DNA of 64,000 nucleotides from Plasmodiophora brassicae (Eukaryota; Endomyxa; Phytomyxea; Plasmodiophorida; Plasmodiophoridae): NCBI GenBank assembly GCA_039704465.1, contig JASFAU010000017.1, positions 124,001 to 188,000 of the forward strand, read 5' to 3'. Shown piece by piece: positions 52,090 to 64,000 of this stretch (position 1 is its first letter; each line of letters starts with the position of its first letter). The notes under the pieces were generated by a model. It saw only the letters and a program-made list of their open reading frames with translations, ran no database searches and was not told where the DNA came from. The position numbers and the translations under genes were made by a program.

Positions 52090-55000
52090 TTAATCAGTGT
52101 CCATGCCGTCGTCGTCGTCGGACGATGCGACGCCTTCGGCAACGTCGAGGTCGAACTCGTGCTGCTGGTCGGTGCCCAGGTACGAGTCGGAGACGGTGTA
52201 CAGGCACAGGCGATGCGACCCGGCCGACGGCGCGATGAAGTCGAACTTGACCTAGCGCAACAGCATCGATAGCCAGTCAGTGCATGCACGATCAGACGAA
52301 ACAGGGGCCCCCTCGCGCGCCTACCGTCTGCGACATCTTCTGCAGGGCCACCTTCTTGATGCCGACCAGCCTGTTGTGCTGGACGTCGCCGAGCACGAGC
52401 CACCAGCCCTCGATGCGCTTCTGCGGGTACAGCGGGGCGATCACATCGTGGACGACGGCAACGTCGCCGTCGACGACGTCGTCTTCGTCGTGTTCGCGTT
52501 CGATCCGGACCGCGAGGGTGGCGCGAGCGCCCGCCGACACCTCGGGGGCGTCCACAACGGCGACGTCGACCGACAGGTTCGGCAGCTGGTTGCAGACGTT
52601 GGCCACGTCTTGCAGGTCGCCGGTGCTCATGCGCAGCAGCTCGACACGGGCGTCGTCGTCCATGTCCAGCAGCTGATCGATCGTCGTGATGCCGGCGTCC
52701 ACACATCGCGCAAGGCACTCGGACGACACGTGCGGCAGTTGCAGGAGCTGGGCGCCGTTCTGGTCCGCCCAGACGCCCTGGATCACCATCTGCGACAGGT
52801 CCATGGCCTGCAGCGCGGGCATCAGCCACCCCTTGCTGGCGACGACGTCGACCAAGGCCTGGATCAGGCGGATCGCCTCGGGGAGCACCGTCTGCAGGTC
52901 GGTGAGGACCTCGGCCGACAACGGGATCCGGGAGAAGTGTGCCTGGAGCAGCAGGTGCGCCTTGGTGTGCGAATCGTAGTACACGACGCGCTGCGTGTCG
53001 GGCGACGGCGGCGGCTGGAGGCGCAGGTGCTTGGCGAGCCGCTCCAGGACGTTCTCCTCGTACTGACGCACGGGCAGCGCGTCGAACTCGCTGGCCGCCG
53101 ACACGATGTTCAGGACGCCCTTCAGGCGCGTCGACCCGGCCAGCGACTGGGCGAACAGCTCGATCGTTTGGTAGCGCAGGTAGTAGTGTGCGGCGACCAT
53201 GCCCAGGTTCAGGGGCGACAGCGCCCCGGCATCGTCCGTCGCGATCATGTCGGCCGCCGCCAGGTCCTCCACGCTCGTCTCGATCAGCTCGCTCAGGTAG
53301 TCGCTCAGGTGGCGGTGCGTCGTGCCCCTGGGCGTGTGTCAGCGCAAGGAGGCCCCGGCGCCCAACCAAACCACGGGCGAACATACCTGAGGTTGTAATA
53401 GTTCGGGTTGCGAGACAGGCGCCGGTACAGGAGCGTCCAGGTCAGGTAGTCGACCGCCTCCTGGACGTTGCAGATGGTGCGGTTGACGACCTCGGCGTTG
53501 AGGTGGTCGGCCAGGAACTGGTCCAGGTGCGACTCGACGGGGAACGCGTCGAGCAGGAACCGCGAGTAGAAATCGGCGCGGGACCGGTGGCAGAAGATGT
53601 CGACCCTGCCCAGCGTGTCCTGGCCCTGACGGCCGCAGCACCCGACCATCGCCTCGACCTCGACGATCGAGTAGTGCGACAGCTTCTTCTCCTGCCCGTC
53701 GTAGTACTGCGTCCCGAGGATCACGACGTGATCGGTGCGCAGCGACCGCAGGTCGTACGCGAGCTCGTGGTCGACGACAAGCACCGACAGCGCCCCCGCT
53801 TGGAACAGCGTCCGCGCCGTGTTCGCTTCCGTCTCGGAGAGGCCCGCGTGAAGGAACGCGATGCCGGACGTCATGGCTTCGCGAAGCGCCGCGTTCTGCA
53901 CGCCGTCCAGATGGGTGCTCTTCAGCGCGTCGGCCGTGATGCCTCGTAGGAACGAGCGCACGGGCATCTCCGACATGGCCATGGACAGCATCGCCAGCGC
54001 CGTCCGACGAGCTTGCTGCCGGCTGGGCGCGAAGACGATCAGCTGCGGCTGGGCGTCGAGGCGTTCGTCGAACGACCGGCACCAGAGCGCGTACGCTGGG
54101 CGCACCATCGCCTGCTGGCGGTCCTCCTGGCTGTGGAACTCCATCCCGTGCAGGTGGATGTCGAGCGGAACGGGTCGCACCGCCGGGCTGAACGCGAACG
54201 TCGACCGCGGGTGCGCCCCGATCCACTGTGCAACGTCGCCGGCGTTCGCCATCGACGCCGACAGGACCACGATGCGGATCGGGCGCTTCAGCTGGCTAGC
54301 GATGAAGCGGACGCGCGAGACGCAGACCTCGATGACGTGCCCGACCTGGGCGCCGATGAAATGCGCGTCGTCCACGATGACAAGGTTGAAGTTCTGGATC
54401 GCCGTTCGCGAGCGCCACTTGCGCGACAGGGCGTCAAAGTGGCCGGGTTCGCTGACGACGATCTGCGACGCGGATAGCACGCGCAGGTCGGTCGCCAGGT
54501 CGCCAGACAGCTGCCCGATCGTGCAGACGTCGCCAAAGTGGACCGCCCAGCGCTCCAGCGTGCTGCGGCACAGGCTGGCGTTCGGCGCGATGTACACGGC
54601 GCGTCCTTGCGGGAACGTGTTCAGCATGCGGAACAGGGCGAACTCGGCGCAGGCCGTCTTGCCCGACCCGGTGGGCGCGGCGACCAGCGCGCTGTCGTCC
54701 GACTCGAAGAGGCAGGGGAACGCCTGCGTCTGGATGGCGTTGAAGTGCCGGAAGTCGTACATGGCCCTGTGGCGCGGGTCGGCGAGCTCGGCGACGGGCA
54801 GCGGTTGCAGGTCGAGGAGTTCGGTGGCGGGCGCGAACTTGTCGGGAAGGATCAGGTGGCGAAAGCTGAGCGGGACGACGGTCGACGACCCGAGCCAGCG
54901 GTCGGACAGGATCCGGACAAAGTACTGAGGGGCGATCGGCTCCGACACGGACACGGTGAACGAGATCGTGTGCGGGTGGTCGGCGAACCCGGCCCGAAGG

Positions 55001-58000
55001 ACGAACAGCTCGTGGTGCAGGATGGTCTCGCTGTCCTGGTCCTCGACGAGCACCCAGAACGCCTGCGACGGGCCGTGCACGTCGACGTTGTACTCAAAGT
55101 CGGCCCGCAGCTCGAGGTCGACTTTCAGGAGCGTGCGTGTGATCGGTTGGAACGTGGCGACGGCGTCGAGCTTGGGGACTTGGTGGATGCGCCGGTGCAC
55201 CTGCTTGCCGAGCTTCGGCAGGCGGATCAGCTCGCCGAGCTGGTGCGGTTCGAGGTCCAGAAGCGCGTCCCAGGGCAGGTGCGTCTTCTCCAGCTTGTGG
55301 ATGACGTCGATCGGCAGGCGATGGTTGCCTCGGAACTGCCGCAGCGGCGACTCGATGGACCACATCCGGTGGTCGATCATCTGGCACAGGCTCAACGCCC
55401 GGGCGGCGTTATCCGCCCATTTGCGACGCAGGCAGATCTCGAACAGGGCGCGCATGAGACGCCCGGCCGACTGCGTCACGTAGCACAGGTCGGCGACCAA
55501 CGCGAACCCCTCCATCGTCAAGCGGCTGATGTAGGCCTGCAGAAGGATGTTGACCTTGGCGGCGGGCTCGTCCAGCGTCTGCTTGACGGGGATCGGGACC
55601 TTGTCCAGCAGCTTGGCCAGCTCGATCTTCTCCTCCTCGCGGATCCCGATCTGCTTGAATTCCTCGCTGAGCGCGAACACGCGCAGCATGTCAATGTCGG
55701 ACATGGTCGGCTTCAGGTATTCGCCGAACGCCGACATGGACCGATGCGACAGGTAGTAATGCGATGCGATCCGTCCCAGGTCGGTGGACGCCAGTGTCCC
55801 GCTCTTCCGGTCGTATTTAACCAGGCCCGCACGGTCTGGAAGGCCACATTCAGCGACGGTTTAAGCGGGGACGTCGAGCGACGCCTACCTAAAATGGTTG
55901 CCGCTGAGTGAACGAGATCGAGGCGGCGCTGCTCGAGCAGAGGGTCGTCTTTGAGCGAGTCAGGCGCCACGCCGTACAGCGCTGGATTGGACTTCATGCG
56001 GACGAACAGGTACGTGTACGTCAGCCACTGGGACGCCTCGCGAGCGTTGCGAACGGTGCCCAGCACGATCTCCGCATTGAGCGTGTCTGGCAGGCGAGAC
56101 AGTAACTGGCTCTCGACAGGCAGCTGCTCGTTCAGCAACGAAAGGTAGTACTTCAGTTCTCTGTGGGTCGTCAGAATCGTGCCTTCGCAACGGGTCAGGG
56201 CGTTGCCGGCGTAGATCGAACATCCGCACGACGGTACCTTCTCCGTACGTGTCGAACTGTGGGCGTCCGGCACGACCCAGCATCTGCATGACGTCTAGCA
56301 TTGACAGTTCCGTCCAGCGTCCCAGCTCGGGTGAGTACACTTGGGTGCCCTTGATGATGACCGAGTGCGCCGGAAGGTTCACGCCCTGACGAAAACGTTC
56401 AGCCCGTTTCGTCAGGATATCGAACATTGCGGAAGCATTACCCAAGCAAGCGTCGCCGTTGACACGAGAACCTTCAAATGCCCTTCGGCGAACAAGTCTT
56501 CGACGGTACCTCTGTCAGCAGCCGTCATACCGGCGTGGTGAATACCGAACCCCATGGGTAGCCTGGCCCGTCGAGAATAAGAACAGACCCCATGCTGGCG
56601 GCAGGCAAATACCACATACACATCTTTCAGGTCCTGCGAAGTGACCGACTTCGCTTCTTCGCTTAGGATCCCCATGGACGCAGATGATGGCGGTACGAAC
56701 AGCGCCAACTTGTCGTGCTCCTGGTACGGTGGGATAAGAGGCGGCGCCGAGACAAGTGCGATGTGCTCACAAACCTGAGCCTGGTCTCGCAGGAACCGTG
56801 CCGTCGTAGCCGTATCCTTCCGGGAATGCACGAACACTAGCGCCTGATTCTTCCCGGCTTGTTGCAGGACGCGTTCCCAGCATAACTCATTCAGTTTCTG
56901 TCAAGCCGTGACGGCATCAGAACAACGTATTACGAGGAATCAGTGGCCGTCCAGACCTGATACTGCTTAAACGGCCTCTTCGCTGTCACGCCAATGTAAA
57001 CCTGTTGCAGCGGACACGGCCTGAATGTGTTGTCGAAGACGAACAGCCCGTTCTTCGCGTCGACGCGCAGCATTTCGGCAACATCGTCGTAGTTCGGCAA
57101 CGTGGCGGACAGACCGACGATTCGAGTCAGCTCTTGCGAGTGCTGCCAGGCCGGGTAAGTCCAAGGCCACAGGCGCACCGACGACCCACGGTACCTCAAT
57201 TTCGCGAATGGTTCGACTGATGATTGCTTCGAGAACAGGGCCTCGAGTGTCATGCAGCAAATGGATTTCGTCGATAACAATCAGTGACACCAGGCTGGCG
57301 ATGGCCGCATAGCCGCTCTTCCGGGTCACAATGTCCCACTTCTCCGGAGTGACAACCTAAGCGACACAGCCCCAAGATGAGAACCTGTGCGGGCGAACAA
57401 GGTAACCGACAAAGCCAACCAGAATCTGGGTATCCTTGATTTCCTCCCGGCTCAGCTGCTGGTCACCGGACAGCTCGCGAACCGTTACCCCGAAATGGCT
57501 CAGCCGGGTCGACAGCGTCCCGACCATCTCGCGGACCAGTGACTTCATTGGTGCGACATAGACGACCTATTACACGTCATCAGCAACCTGGTACACGACA
57601 ACATCCATTGACTCCGACCTTGAACGCGTCCACGTCCACGGTGCCGGTCTCCTTGTTCAGGTGAAGGCCGATCTCACGAAGGATGCAAAGAACGGCAACA
57701 TTGGTCTTGCCGGCACCGGTGGGTGCGCACAGTAGGATGTTCGAAGCGCTGAACATGGCCGATCGATACAGGCGCGACTGAACAGGGTTCAACGAGGCAT
57801 AACTGTGTACGGGTCAGAAACGCGACCAATGACTGCAAACCAGCCAGGGTTACTTTGCAAAAGCAGGGCGCGCCCATTCAGGCATCGTCAATATCTTGAC
57901 GAGATCTGACAGCGCGGCCTTGTCAGGAGCGAGCGCAGGAACGAAGATCTCTTGGTAATCCTTGTGGTCCTTCTTCACGGCTGATTTAGGCAGCACCCAT

Positions 58001-59562
58001 TCGGTGTTGGCCATGAAGTGCCCACCGCCCGTGAATGCCAGGGCGTCAATGTCGACCATGGCCACAGGGCGCCTGGTTGTTCCTCCCCATTCGTCCCGTG
58101 CACCTCCTTCGGTGGTCGGCCCGGCGGTACCCTTCTTCAGAGCGGCAACTTCTCTGAGCAACGACCGTTCGAGCTCTTTGCCACGATCCGCAGCCGTGCC
58201 TTTCGTGTGCATCAGCGCCTCCAGGAGACCTGAAACGATTACTAAGCAGGTGCCACTGCAGCTGGAAAGCGCACCATGTACCTCTAAGCCTTGGCTGCGC
58301 GAACATGCTGTCGCCAATACGGCGCCGCTCATCGTCGTTCTTCGCTCGTGCGAGCCGCGTGCACCATACGATCGTATCACGGTTCAGCATCAGGCGCTTG
58401 ACGAATGCAAAGTGCTCAAAGCCAAGGGTGCCCACGACCGCGTTTTCAATGATTCGCGTGTCCTTATCCTGCGACAGCGTCGACAGAATGGATTCCGCCT
58501 TCGCCTGGGCCTCGATCGGATCCGTCACGAAAGACGACAGCTCACGTTGCAGCCAGAATGCATCGACCGCCTTCGGGTTGATAATATCCGGGTTCGTTTC
58601 ATCTTGCATCAAGTCGGCATGGCTGACGCCCGCCTCCGTCTCACTCCGCCCCAGCGTTGTCTCCACAACGTGTTCATCCCCGTCCTCTTCGACCTCTTGC
58701 TCTTCTTCCTCCACGAAATCCTCGTTTTCACTCAGATCACCTGTCGGGCCGGCTTCTTCCTCTTCCTCTGGATATTAGCCGTGATGAGAGAACGTTTTTC
58801 AAAGAACCCCCACGAACGTACCGTCAAACACGACAGCGACGCCCATCTCTTCATCCATGCCATCCGTGACCTCACTCGTCTACGGTGACAATCAGTAAAC
58901 AGACGATGAGAAGGACAGAGTCTCAGACGATACCTGCTGGAAATCGTGGATGCGGCCAGCAACGGACACAATCTGGCGGAACGTTTCTTCGTCGACAGAG
59001 GCGGAAAGCAAATCGGCAATGTCGCGTTTCAGTTGCCCCTGGGCGAGTCCAGCCTGGCCAGTACCGCCTTCCTGCGACTTGACTAGGGCAAGGACTTCTT
59101 CGCAGGCGCTCTGCATGACAGCGTGCGGCTGCCCGCTCATGATCCCGCTGACCGTTGTCATCAGGGCTGAGAACGCACGTCGTGTGTCCTGCGTTTTCGG
59201 TTCGTACAGCCCGACGACCTCCGCATCAAGCACATTGGCCCGCTTCCGGATCAGACGCTGACTGGTATCCGGTTTCTTAGCGGCCGCTAGCCTCCTCTTC
59301 TCAATACGATCCCTCAGCGACGTATCCTGCTCATGTGTCGTAACGGCCCTGAGGTAGACTGTCAGACGTTTGCGCACAGGGGATAATAGCATAGCGCATA
59401 CCGTTCGCCCATCATCATGCGCATTTCTCGCGCGGTCATGCTCTCGGCCAGCGACTGCACCTCGCCGGTCGGGCCGAGATCGCGCGGGCGCTTCTCGGAG
59501 TTAAGGACCAAGTTGGCATTCGCCTTGTACGCGTACTGGGCGATCTTCTCTGTGTCCTCCAT
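52090..59562 (-). CDS. BRR2: U5 snRNP helicase BRR2 (SNRNP200)
   Basis: Sixteen exons, 15 introns of 51-73 bp: 59562-59402, 59348-58934, 58879-58822, 58767-58282, 58229-57854, 57802-57619, 57566-57420, 57356-57195, 57142-56957, 56897-56620, 56562-56442, 56385-56238, 56182-55889, 55835-53387, 53327-52325, 52251-52090; 6,630 nt, 2,209 residues (human 2,136). N-terminus [20 protein letters not shown] is specific to BRR2 versus ASCC3. First helicase cassette: [54 protein letters not shown], then a Sec63 unit. Second cassette: [19 protein letters not shown] (DDAH where active cassettes have DExH), and the C-terminal Sec63/Ig-like end [11 protein letters not shown]. It unwinds U4/U6 during spliceosome activation. 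The second cassette is normally ATPase-inactive. Confidence 0.96.
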
Positions 59563-59611
59563 GGTCGCACGCCTCGCTGCGCCAGCGACCACACACAACT
59601 GACCGTCGTAA

Positions 59612-59627
59612 GTCCGTCACGGACTCC
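59612..59627 (-). promoter_or_regulatory. GGAGTCCGT-type promoter element of BRR2
   Basis: Coding strand GGAGTCCGTGACGGAC, nearly palindromic, about 50 bp upstream of the BRR2 ATG; could also serve the divergent cyclin gene. Confidence 0.55.
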
Positions 59628-59878
59628 CTAACCTGACTTACGATCGCGATGCAGCTGCCAGTCGCGCATCACCATCTAGTGCGACTGTGTCGTGGAATAC
59701 GCGCGCGACACACTGGACAGCGCAGGCGAGTGCGCCACTGGGATCGACAGTGGTGTCTGCAGCTGCTGCGCGACAGGGGGGGTGGACCGACTGTCGGGCG
59801 CTCCCGCGGCGGTGCCGTTGGCGGGTGGCGGACTGGCGGCAGCCACGGAGTCGGCCAGGAGTGGCGGCTGACAATCGG

Positions 59879-61267
59879 ATGTGCACGCGGGACATGGGGC
59901 TGACGCCGGCGCCCATTCCGCGATCCGATGGCCGCCTGCGGTTGATCTCGATGGACGAGCTGGATTGCTCGCCGAGTCGCGCCGATGGGATCAGCGCCCA
60001 GGAGGAGACGCGCCTGCGCAGCTCGGCCTGCGCGTTTATCGCGCGCGCCGGCAAAGACCTGCAATTGTAAAATCGCCACGTTGCCGACGAACCTTGCCCA
60101 TCGTCTGAATCCGTCCTAATCAGCAAACAATTAGCGATAGCAACCGCCTGCGTCTATCTACATACGTTTTACATGCGATTTTCGTTCAAGTCGCGCGACA
60201 CGTTGAAACTCGAAACGCGTTGACGCTGATTCATGCGTGCAACAGAGCGTATGACCGATATGAGATGGCCCCCGTCTGTTTGTTCCTGGCTGGGAAAGTC
60301 GAGGAGCAAAGGAGGAAGGTCAAAGACATTGCAGAGATCTGTCACATGATCCGGCATAAGAAACGATTGTCAACCGACGTTCAGGTGCACGGCGTTCTTG
60401 TGTATACGCCCATAGCTCGGGATGTGACTCGCAACGTTAGGCGCTGAAGGCGACCTGCGATGCGATATTGGATAAGGAGCTGCTGCTGCTGTCCGTCATT
60501 GAGTTCCACTTCCATCCGGCGCACCCGTACCAATACTGCATGACGGTTCTGAAGAAGATGTTCCAGGGTGGGGCCGCCTCCAGCGGCACCGACAGTGTCA
60601 GCCCGAAATCGGGGACGCAGACGCCACGTCTGGACCTGTCCAAAGCGGTCCAGAAGGAGATCGCTCAGTGCGCGTGGTTCATGATCAACGACAGGTAATC
60701 GTTAGGTTTCGAATGTCGATTGCTTCCACATCGATTAACGTGTAGCTACAGCTTAAAGACAACATTGTGCCTGGTCTACAGGCCCGAGAGTATCGCGTTG
60801 TCGTGCATCGACGCCGCTATCCGAATAATGAACCTGGACAGGGAAGAACCGATCGAGCTCGCGCCCGACTGGTTCACCACCCTGGTCGATACGATGGATG
60901 TCAGGCAATGTCGACATATATGGAGTGTCCTTCTTCAGGTCATAGAACTGGAGTCCCATGTCCATCAAGGTTCGGCATCAAAACCCATATGCGCGTGTGT
61001 CATGGAAGTGATCCCCCTTTGCTGCTGTTAGAGGATTCGAGGATTCTATGGGACAAGTTCCGACGTGTCGTCGCTGCCGCATCCGATGACCGCTCTACGC
61101 GGAACGGGTGCGCCGACTCCCATGCTGACGAGAGCATCCCTGTCCCACCAGACGCTGCCGTCACGATTGCCGATGACAGTGAAAAAGAGCCCGGCGAGAT
61201 CCAGCAGGGTGACGAGCGAAACGCGGTTGACGATGGTCCTTCGCCCAAGAAAGCCAGAACGGAATAA
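59879..61267 (+). CDS. Cyclin T/K/L-type cyclin
   Basis: Exons 59879-60066, 60124-60189, 60246-60384, 60441-60694, then 60746 to about 60915, and a last exon from about 61030 to the stop at 61267; introns 51-57 bp, the last one unresolved. N-terminus SMDELDCSPSRADGISAQEE and FIARAGKDLQFKQLAIATAC match the 'tPSR..G...e.E..lR' and helix pattern of transcriptional cyclins; YLHTFYMRFSFKAYDRYEMA and LFLAGKVEEQRRKVKDI are the cyclin core; IEFHFHPAHPYQYC and PESIALSCIDAAIRIM belong to the second fold. These cyclins activate CDK9/12/11 kinases in transcription and splicing. The C-terminus is acidic with PSPKKARTE. The start could be upstream (in-frame ATG 59687). Confidence 0.85.
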
Positions 61268-61406
61268 TACGTGTACATACAGGTAGTATACAACCCTGTC
61301 TGCGTCGAACGTCTGAACGCTTCGCAATTAGACGAGCGAACGAGGACCTGTCAGGTAGATATTTACCTCGTGGAGAATAGCCGATCGGATCAGGTGCCTG
61401 TCTTTA

Positions 61407-62538
61407 ATGAGCACGAGGGCCGCCCGTCGTCGTAAGACAGATTACGCTCGCGCGGCGCAAGCGGGCCATGACCACGATGTGCCACGGGAGGTTCCACATC
61501 GTCGGCGGACACGCCTGGCCCGCAGGCGCCTCTGGTTCGAATTCAGACGCAAACTGTTGACCCAGGGGCTGTTCCTCATCGCGCAAGCATCCATCACGCT
61601 TTTCGTAATCCTCGTCATATGGTGCTCCTGGTCAGTCACGTTCTACACCCACCCTTTGTCAGCCCTTGACGCGATATCTCAGGGCGTACCTGTTCCAGAT
61701 GTCGCCAACGTTCCCGGATCCGATCGATACGAATACGTGGACGGAGGCGCAGGTCACCCAGAGCCTGGCTGCCTATTCGGAGCTGGCGTCCACGATAGCG
61801 TCCACACTGCTGTTCTATGCCGACGAGAACGTGATCGCCGAGGGGTTCAACAACCTCATGACGGAGATCGGGGACGACGTCCCCGTTCCTGGATTGGAAT
61901 CGTTGGTCCTGCCCAAGTTCTACAACCTGAACCTGAAGCCGGTGTCGATCACCCAGGAGCAGGTCCAGGGTCTGTCGCCGGTTGTGCTCGACCTGAAGCG
62001 GTACAATGCGGACCGGAGGACGTTCACGTTCCAGGCGGAGCTGAACGTAACGTTTGCGTCGGTCGATTTAAAGGTCTTACGTCAGACGTATCACGTTGAT
62101 GGGCTGTACGGTAAAGTTCACATTACCTTGGCGTTCCCGTCGCCGGACGAGGACTTCTTCGATTTCTACCTGCTGCTGGACTCGCTCGACCTGTTCGTCA
62201 CCAAAGGCAGGGACTTCTTCTTCATCCGGCAGTCCGTGAACCTGGTCCTGGCCACCATCCGGCCCAAGATATGGCCGATTCTGTACCCGTCCGGCGTCGA
62301 ATGGAACCTGCGCGTCGTCGAGCAGTACATCCGCGCGAAATGGATCATGAAGCGGGACCAGTTCGGGTACATCGCCCAGACCATGGGCGACGGACGCACC
62401 TCGGATGAGATCTACCGCGATGAACGACGCCTGCTGAGGACAGAGAAGCGAAATTCGCTGACAAACAGTAAGGCGAACGGGACGAACAGTCACGTACTTC
62501 GCCGGGGGAGGGGGACCTCACTGAAGTCGCATGTGTAG
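61407..62538 (+). CDS. Membrane protein with lipid-transfer-like (TULIP/SMP-like?) domain
   Basis: First part (ATG 61407): basic N-terminus (RRRLWFEFRRKLLTQG) and a membrane segment (LFLIAQASITLFVILVIW). A frame change is needed near 61615-61662; a 49-nt intron with a weak donor or a sequence indel would do it. Then YLRAYLFQMSPTFPDPIDTN, LTEIGDDVPVPGLESLVL, TFTFQAELNVTFASVDLKVL, KVHITLAFPSPDEDFFDFYL and a basic tail (RRLLRTEKRNSLTNSKANG), stop 62538. The alternating beta pattern after a single anchor is reminiscent of SMP/TULIP lipid-transfer proteins, but I recognise no specific family. Confidence 0.5.
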
Positions 62539-62597
62539 CACCCCCAAAGTACCAAAGGACGCTGTCGGGAACGTCCGGCAGACTGGCGGTCCCCGCG

Positions 62598-63585
62598 ATG
62601 CTACAGGGCATGCGAAGCGATTATAAGATGGAGAGCCTCGGGCGATGGGTGGCAATGGTGCGGCATGCCGCGTTCACGTTCGCCCTGAACAGAAAGCTCC
62701 AGCAGGCGTTCGGCGACGCGTTCATGAGTATATTTACCAGGTACATCGCATTCGTTGGCGTCAACGTCCTCGGGCGCATACTGTGTTGCATAGGGGGTTG
62801 CCCGGGATCCGCTGTAAATTCCAGCAGTTCACGTTGGGGATAGATTCCGCTGACGACCTCCCTGGCGTTGTGATGATGCCGGATCAGCACCCTGCGCCCT
62901 ACATGTATCTGACGGCAACTGACCTCCATCTGCCCAAGTTCCACATCAAGTTTTCCGTCAAAGGCCTATGGGGACTCTATAAGCTTGGAATTTCTGTCGG
63001 TCGCTGAACGACTTCGATCGTCATATGACTGAGCTGCAGTGCAGATTAGGAACGTTCGCATGCATTCCGAGATCACCGTCCACGCTCTGTAAGATGGAGG
63101 TGGTCATTTCTATTTTCCAAGCCGCGTCACTGACGCGCCACTAGGCACCCGCTCTTGGTGCACAAGTCCTACCTGACATTTTTCTTTACCCAAGACCCCA
63201 TTATCGACATCGACTGTGACCTTGTCCCTGGGCAAACCCACTTCCTTGGGATATCGTTGCCCAACAGCATTGAAAAGCCAATCTTCAGGTTCCTCAGGTA
63301 CGAACGCGCATCGAAAATCGTGTCCTTGTGGTCATCTGCGTTTCAGCGACTACACGTTAAAGTCGTTGTTGCTGAATTGGATCCAGAACCTGCTGCGCAA
63401 TGTCAGAGCGCCCAGAAAGGTGCATATCCCATGGGTCGACGATCCGACTGAGTTCGTCTTCTCCAGTAGCACTGCCCAGGTGCGCTGTCGTGCTGGACAA
63501 TGGTGCCCCGCTCCTGCTGACTCTTTCCCAGAACGTGTTCAACGGCTTCAAGTACCTGTTCAAACTCAGCCTCGGGCAGCGATAA
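62598..63585 (+). CDS. Second lipid-transfer-like or continuing gene, exons unresolved
   Basis: Fragments in different frames: MESLGRWVAMVRHAAFTFAL (from 62628), then KFQQFTLGIDSADDLPGVVM to GLWGLYKLGISVGR (stop 63007), then VHKSYLTFFFTQDPIIDIDC, FLGISLPNSIEKPIFRFL, KVHIPWVDDPTEFVFSS and VLDNGAPLLLTLSQNVFNGF (stop 63585). Together they look like a beta-rich, possibly membrane-associated protein split by several short introns. They may be the 3' part of the preceding gene's family or a separate gene; boundaries not settled. Confidence 0.35.
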
Positions 63586-63918
63586 CTAGGATACACAATA
63601 TACCAATGTCGCAGGATTGCAGCACTCTGGGCTGTGGACGTCTATTCACTACATAGGTAGATTCGGCAAAGGCCTTCGCGACCAGCCCAGTTCCTTTCTG
63701 AAATAGGAGATGACGTCAGCGTGTCGCAAAAGGCGCTCAATGGAGACGAGAACGAGACGAGCAGTCAACAAGTACAGAATTTAACCTCACTTTGGTCACA
63801 TACAATTGTACCGGAGGTGGCAGTGACTAAAGGGTGGGGGCGACTATATCGAGTTGGGGTCGGCGTTGCGAACGTCATCAACGTTGCAGACGGTCGCGCC
63901 GAGCACGGCCTCGGTTGC
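63586..63918. other. Intergenic near the right edge
   Basis: No gene recognised. 63640-63800 is AT-richer than the rest. Confidence 0.4.
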
Positions 63919-64000
63919 TCAGGCGGTGTCGGGGACGGACGGCCGGTTCGACGCGCGCATGATGGCCACCTCGATCGATTCGCCGGCCCCGGGCGCCTGG
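63919..64000 (-). CDS. C-terminal end of a minus-strand gene entering from the right
   Basis: 26 codons ending in TGA at 63919-63921 with ESIEVAIMRASNRPSVPDTA. The 'xxIEVAIM' ending resembles the C-terminal strand of 20S proteasome alpha subunits, but the piece is too short to be sure. Confidence 0.25.
   Translation of the reverse strand, partial: QAPGAGESIEVAIMRASNRPSVPDTA

Noticed and set aside
51216..53384. 722-codon minus-strand frame
   Set aside because: Arg/Gly/Pro-rich out-of-frame reading of BRR2 exons and of the A8 complement; BRR2 splicing explains the region.
54538..55911. 457-codon plus-strand frame
   Set aside because: Antisense of BRR2 exon 55835-53387; composition typical of a shadow.

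Overview
This window is nuclear DNA of a compact, GC-rich eukaryotic genome. Evidence: GT-AG introns of 46-83 bp reconstruct intact proteins with correct phase; there are spliceosome (BRR2), GPI-transamidase (GPI8), 40S ribosome (eS8) and ribosome-assembly (GRWD1/RRB1) genes; a tRNA-Gly(CCC) ends in a Pol III T-run; and both a non-LTR retrotransposon and a TNP2-type transposase are present. The species cannot be read from the sequence. The large set of signal-peptide SKP1-ankyrin proteins would fit a biotrophic protist parasite such as a plasmodiophorid (Rhizaria), but that is inference.

Layout. 1-3.5 kb: minus-strand non-LTR retrotransposon (endonuclease + reverse transcriptase) running off the left edge. 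4-5.9 kb: WS/DGAT-like acyltransferase. 6.1-7.0 kb: SANT-like protein. 7.3-9.6 kb: ABC-F ATPase. 9.7-25.3 kb: duplicated, rearranged accessory region with two SKP1-ankyrin pairs (second pair damaged), three copies of a J-like + nucleotidyltransferase cassette, a broken GRWD1 copy and TNP2 relics. 25.9-32.9 kb: HExxH metallopeptidase-like ORF, GRWD1, LRR protein, eS8, GPI8. 33-37 kb: low-complexity ORF with an inverted partial copy, then mostly featureless DNA. 36.9-41.3 kb: an orphan signal-peptide/SKP1 exon, then one seven-exon frame joining a TNP2-type transposase to a SKP1-ankyrin module. 41.7-46 kb: SMYD protein, tRNA-Gly, GH5 glucanase. 46.4-51.4 kb: three more SKP1-ankyrin genes, two as an inverted divergent pair. 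51.6 kb: small Cys-rich secreted protein. 52.1-59.6 kb: 16-exon BRR2. 59.9-61.3 kb: cyclin T/K/L-like gene. 61.4-63.6 kb: membrane protein(s) not fully resolved.

The most interesting system is the SKP1-ankyrin family: signal peptide, SKP1 POZ fold, short phase-0 intron, SKP1 dimerisation-like region, then 4-6 ankyrin repeats. SKP1 is the SCF ubiquitin-ligase adaptor, so a secreted version with its own ankyrin recognition surface could redirect ubiquitination outside the cell that makes it, for example in a host. Eight loci lie here, with intact, signal-less, chimeric and transposase-fused versions. Second is the repeated pairing of a short membrane protein carrying an HPDK motif with a Pol-beta-type nucleotidyltransferase. 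Third is a GGAGTCCGTGACGGAC-like element 38-49 bp upstream of the start codons of four housekeeping genes.
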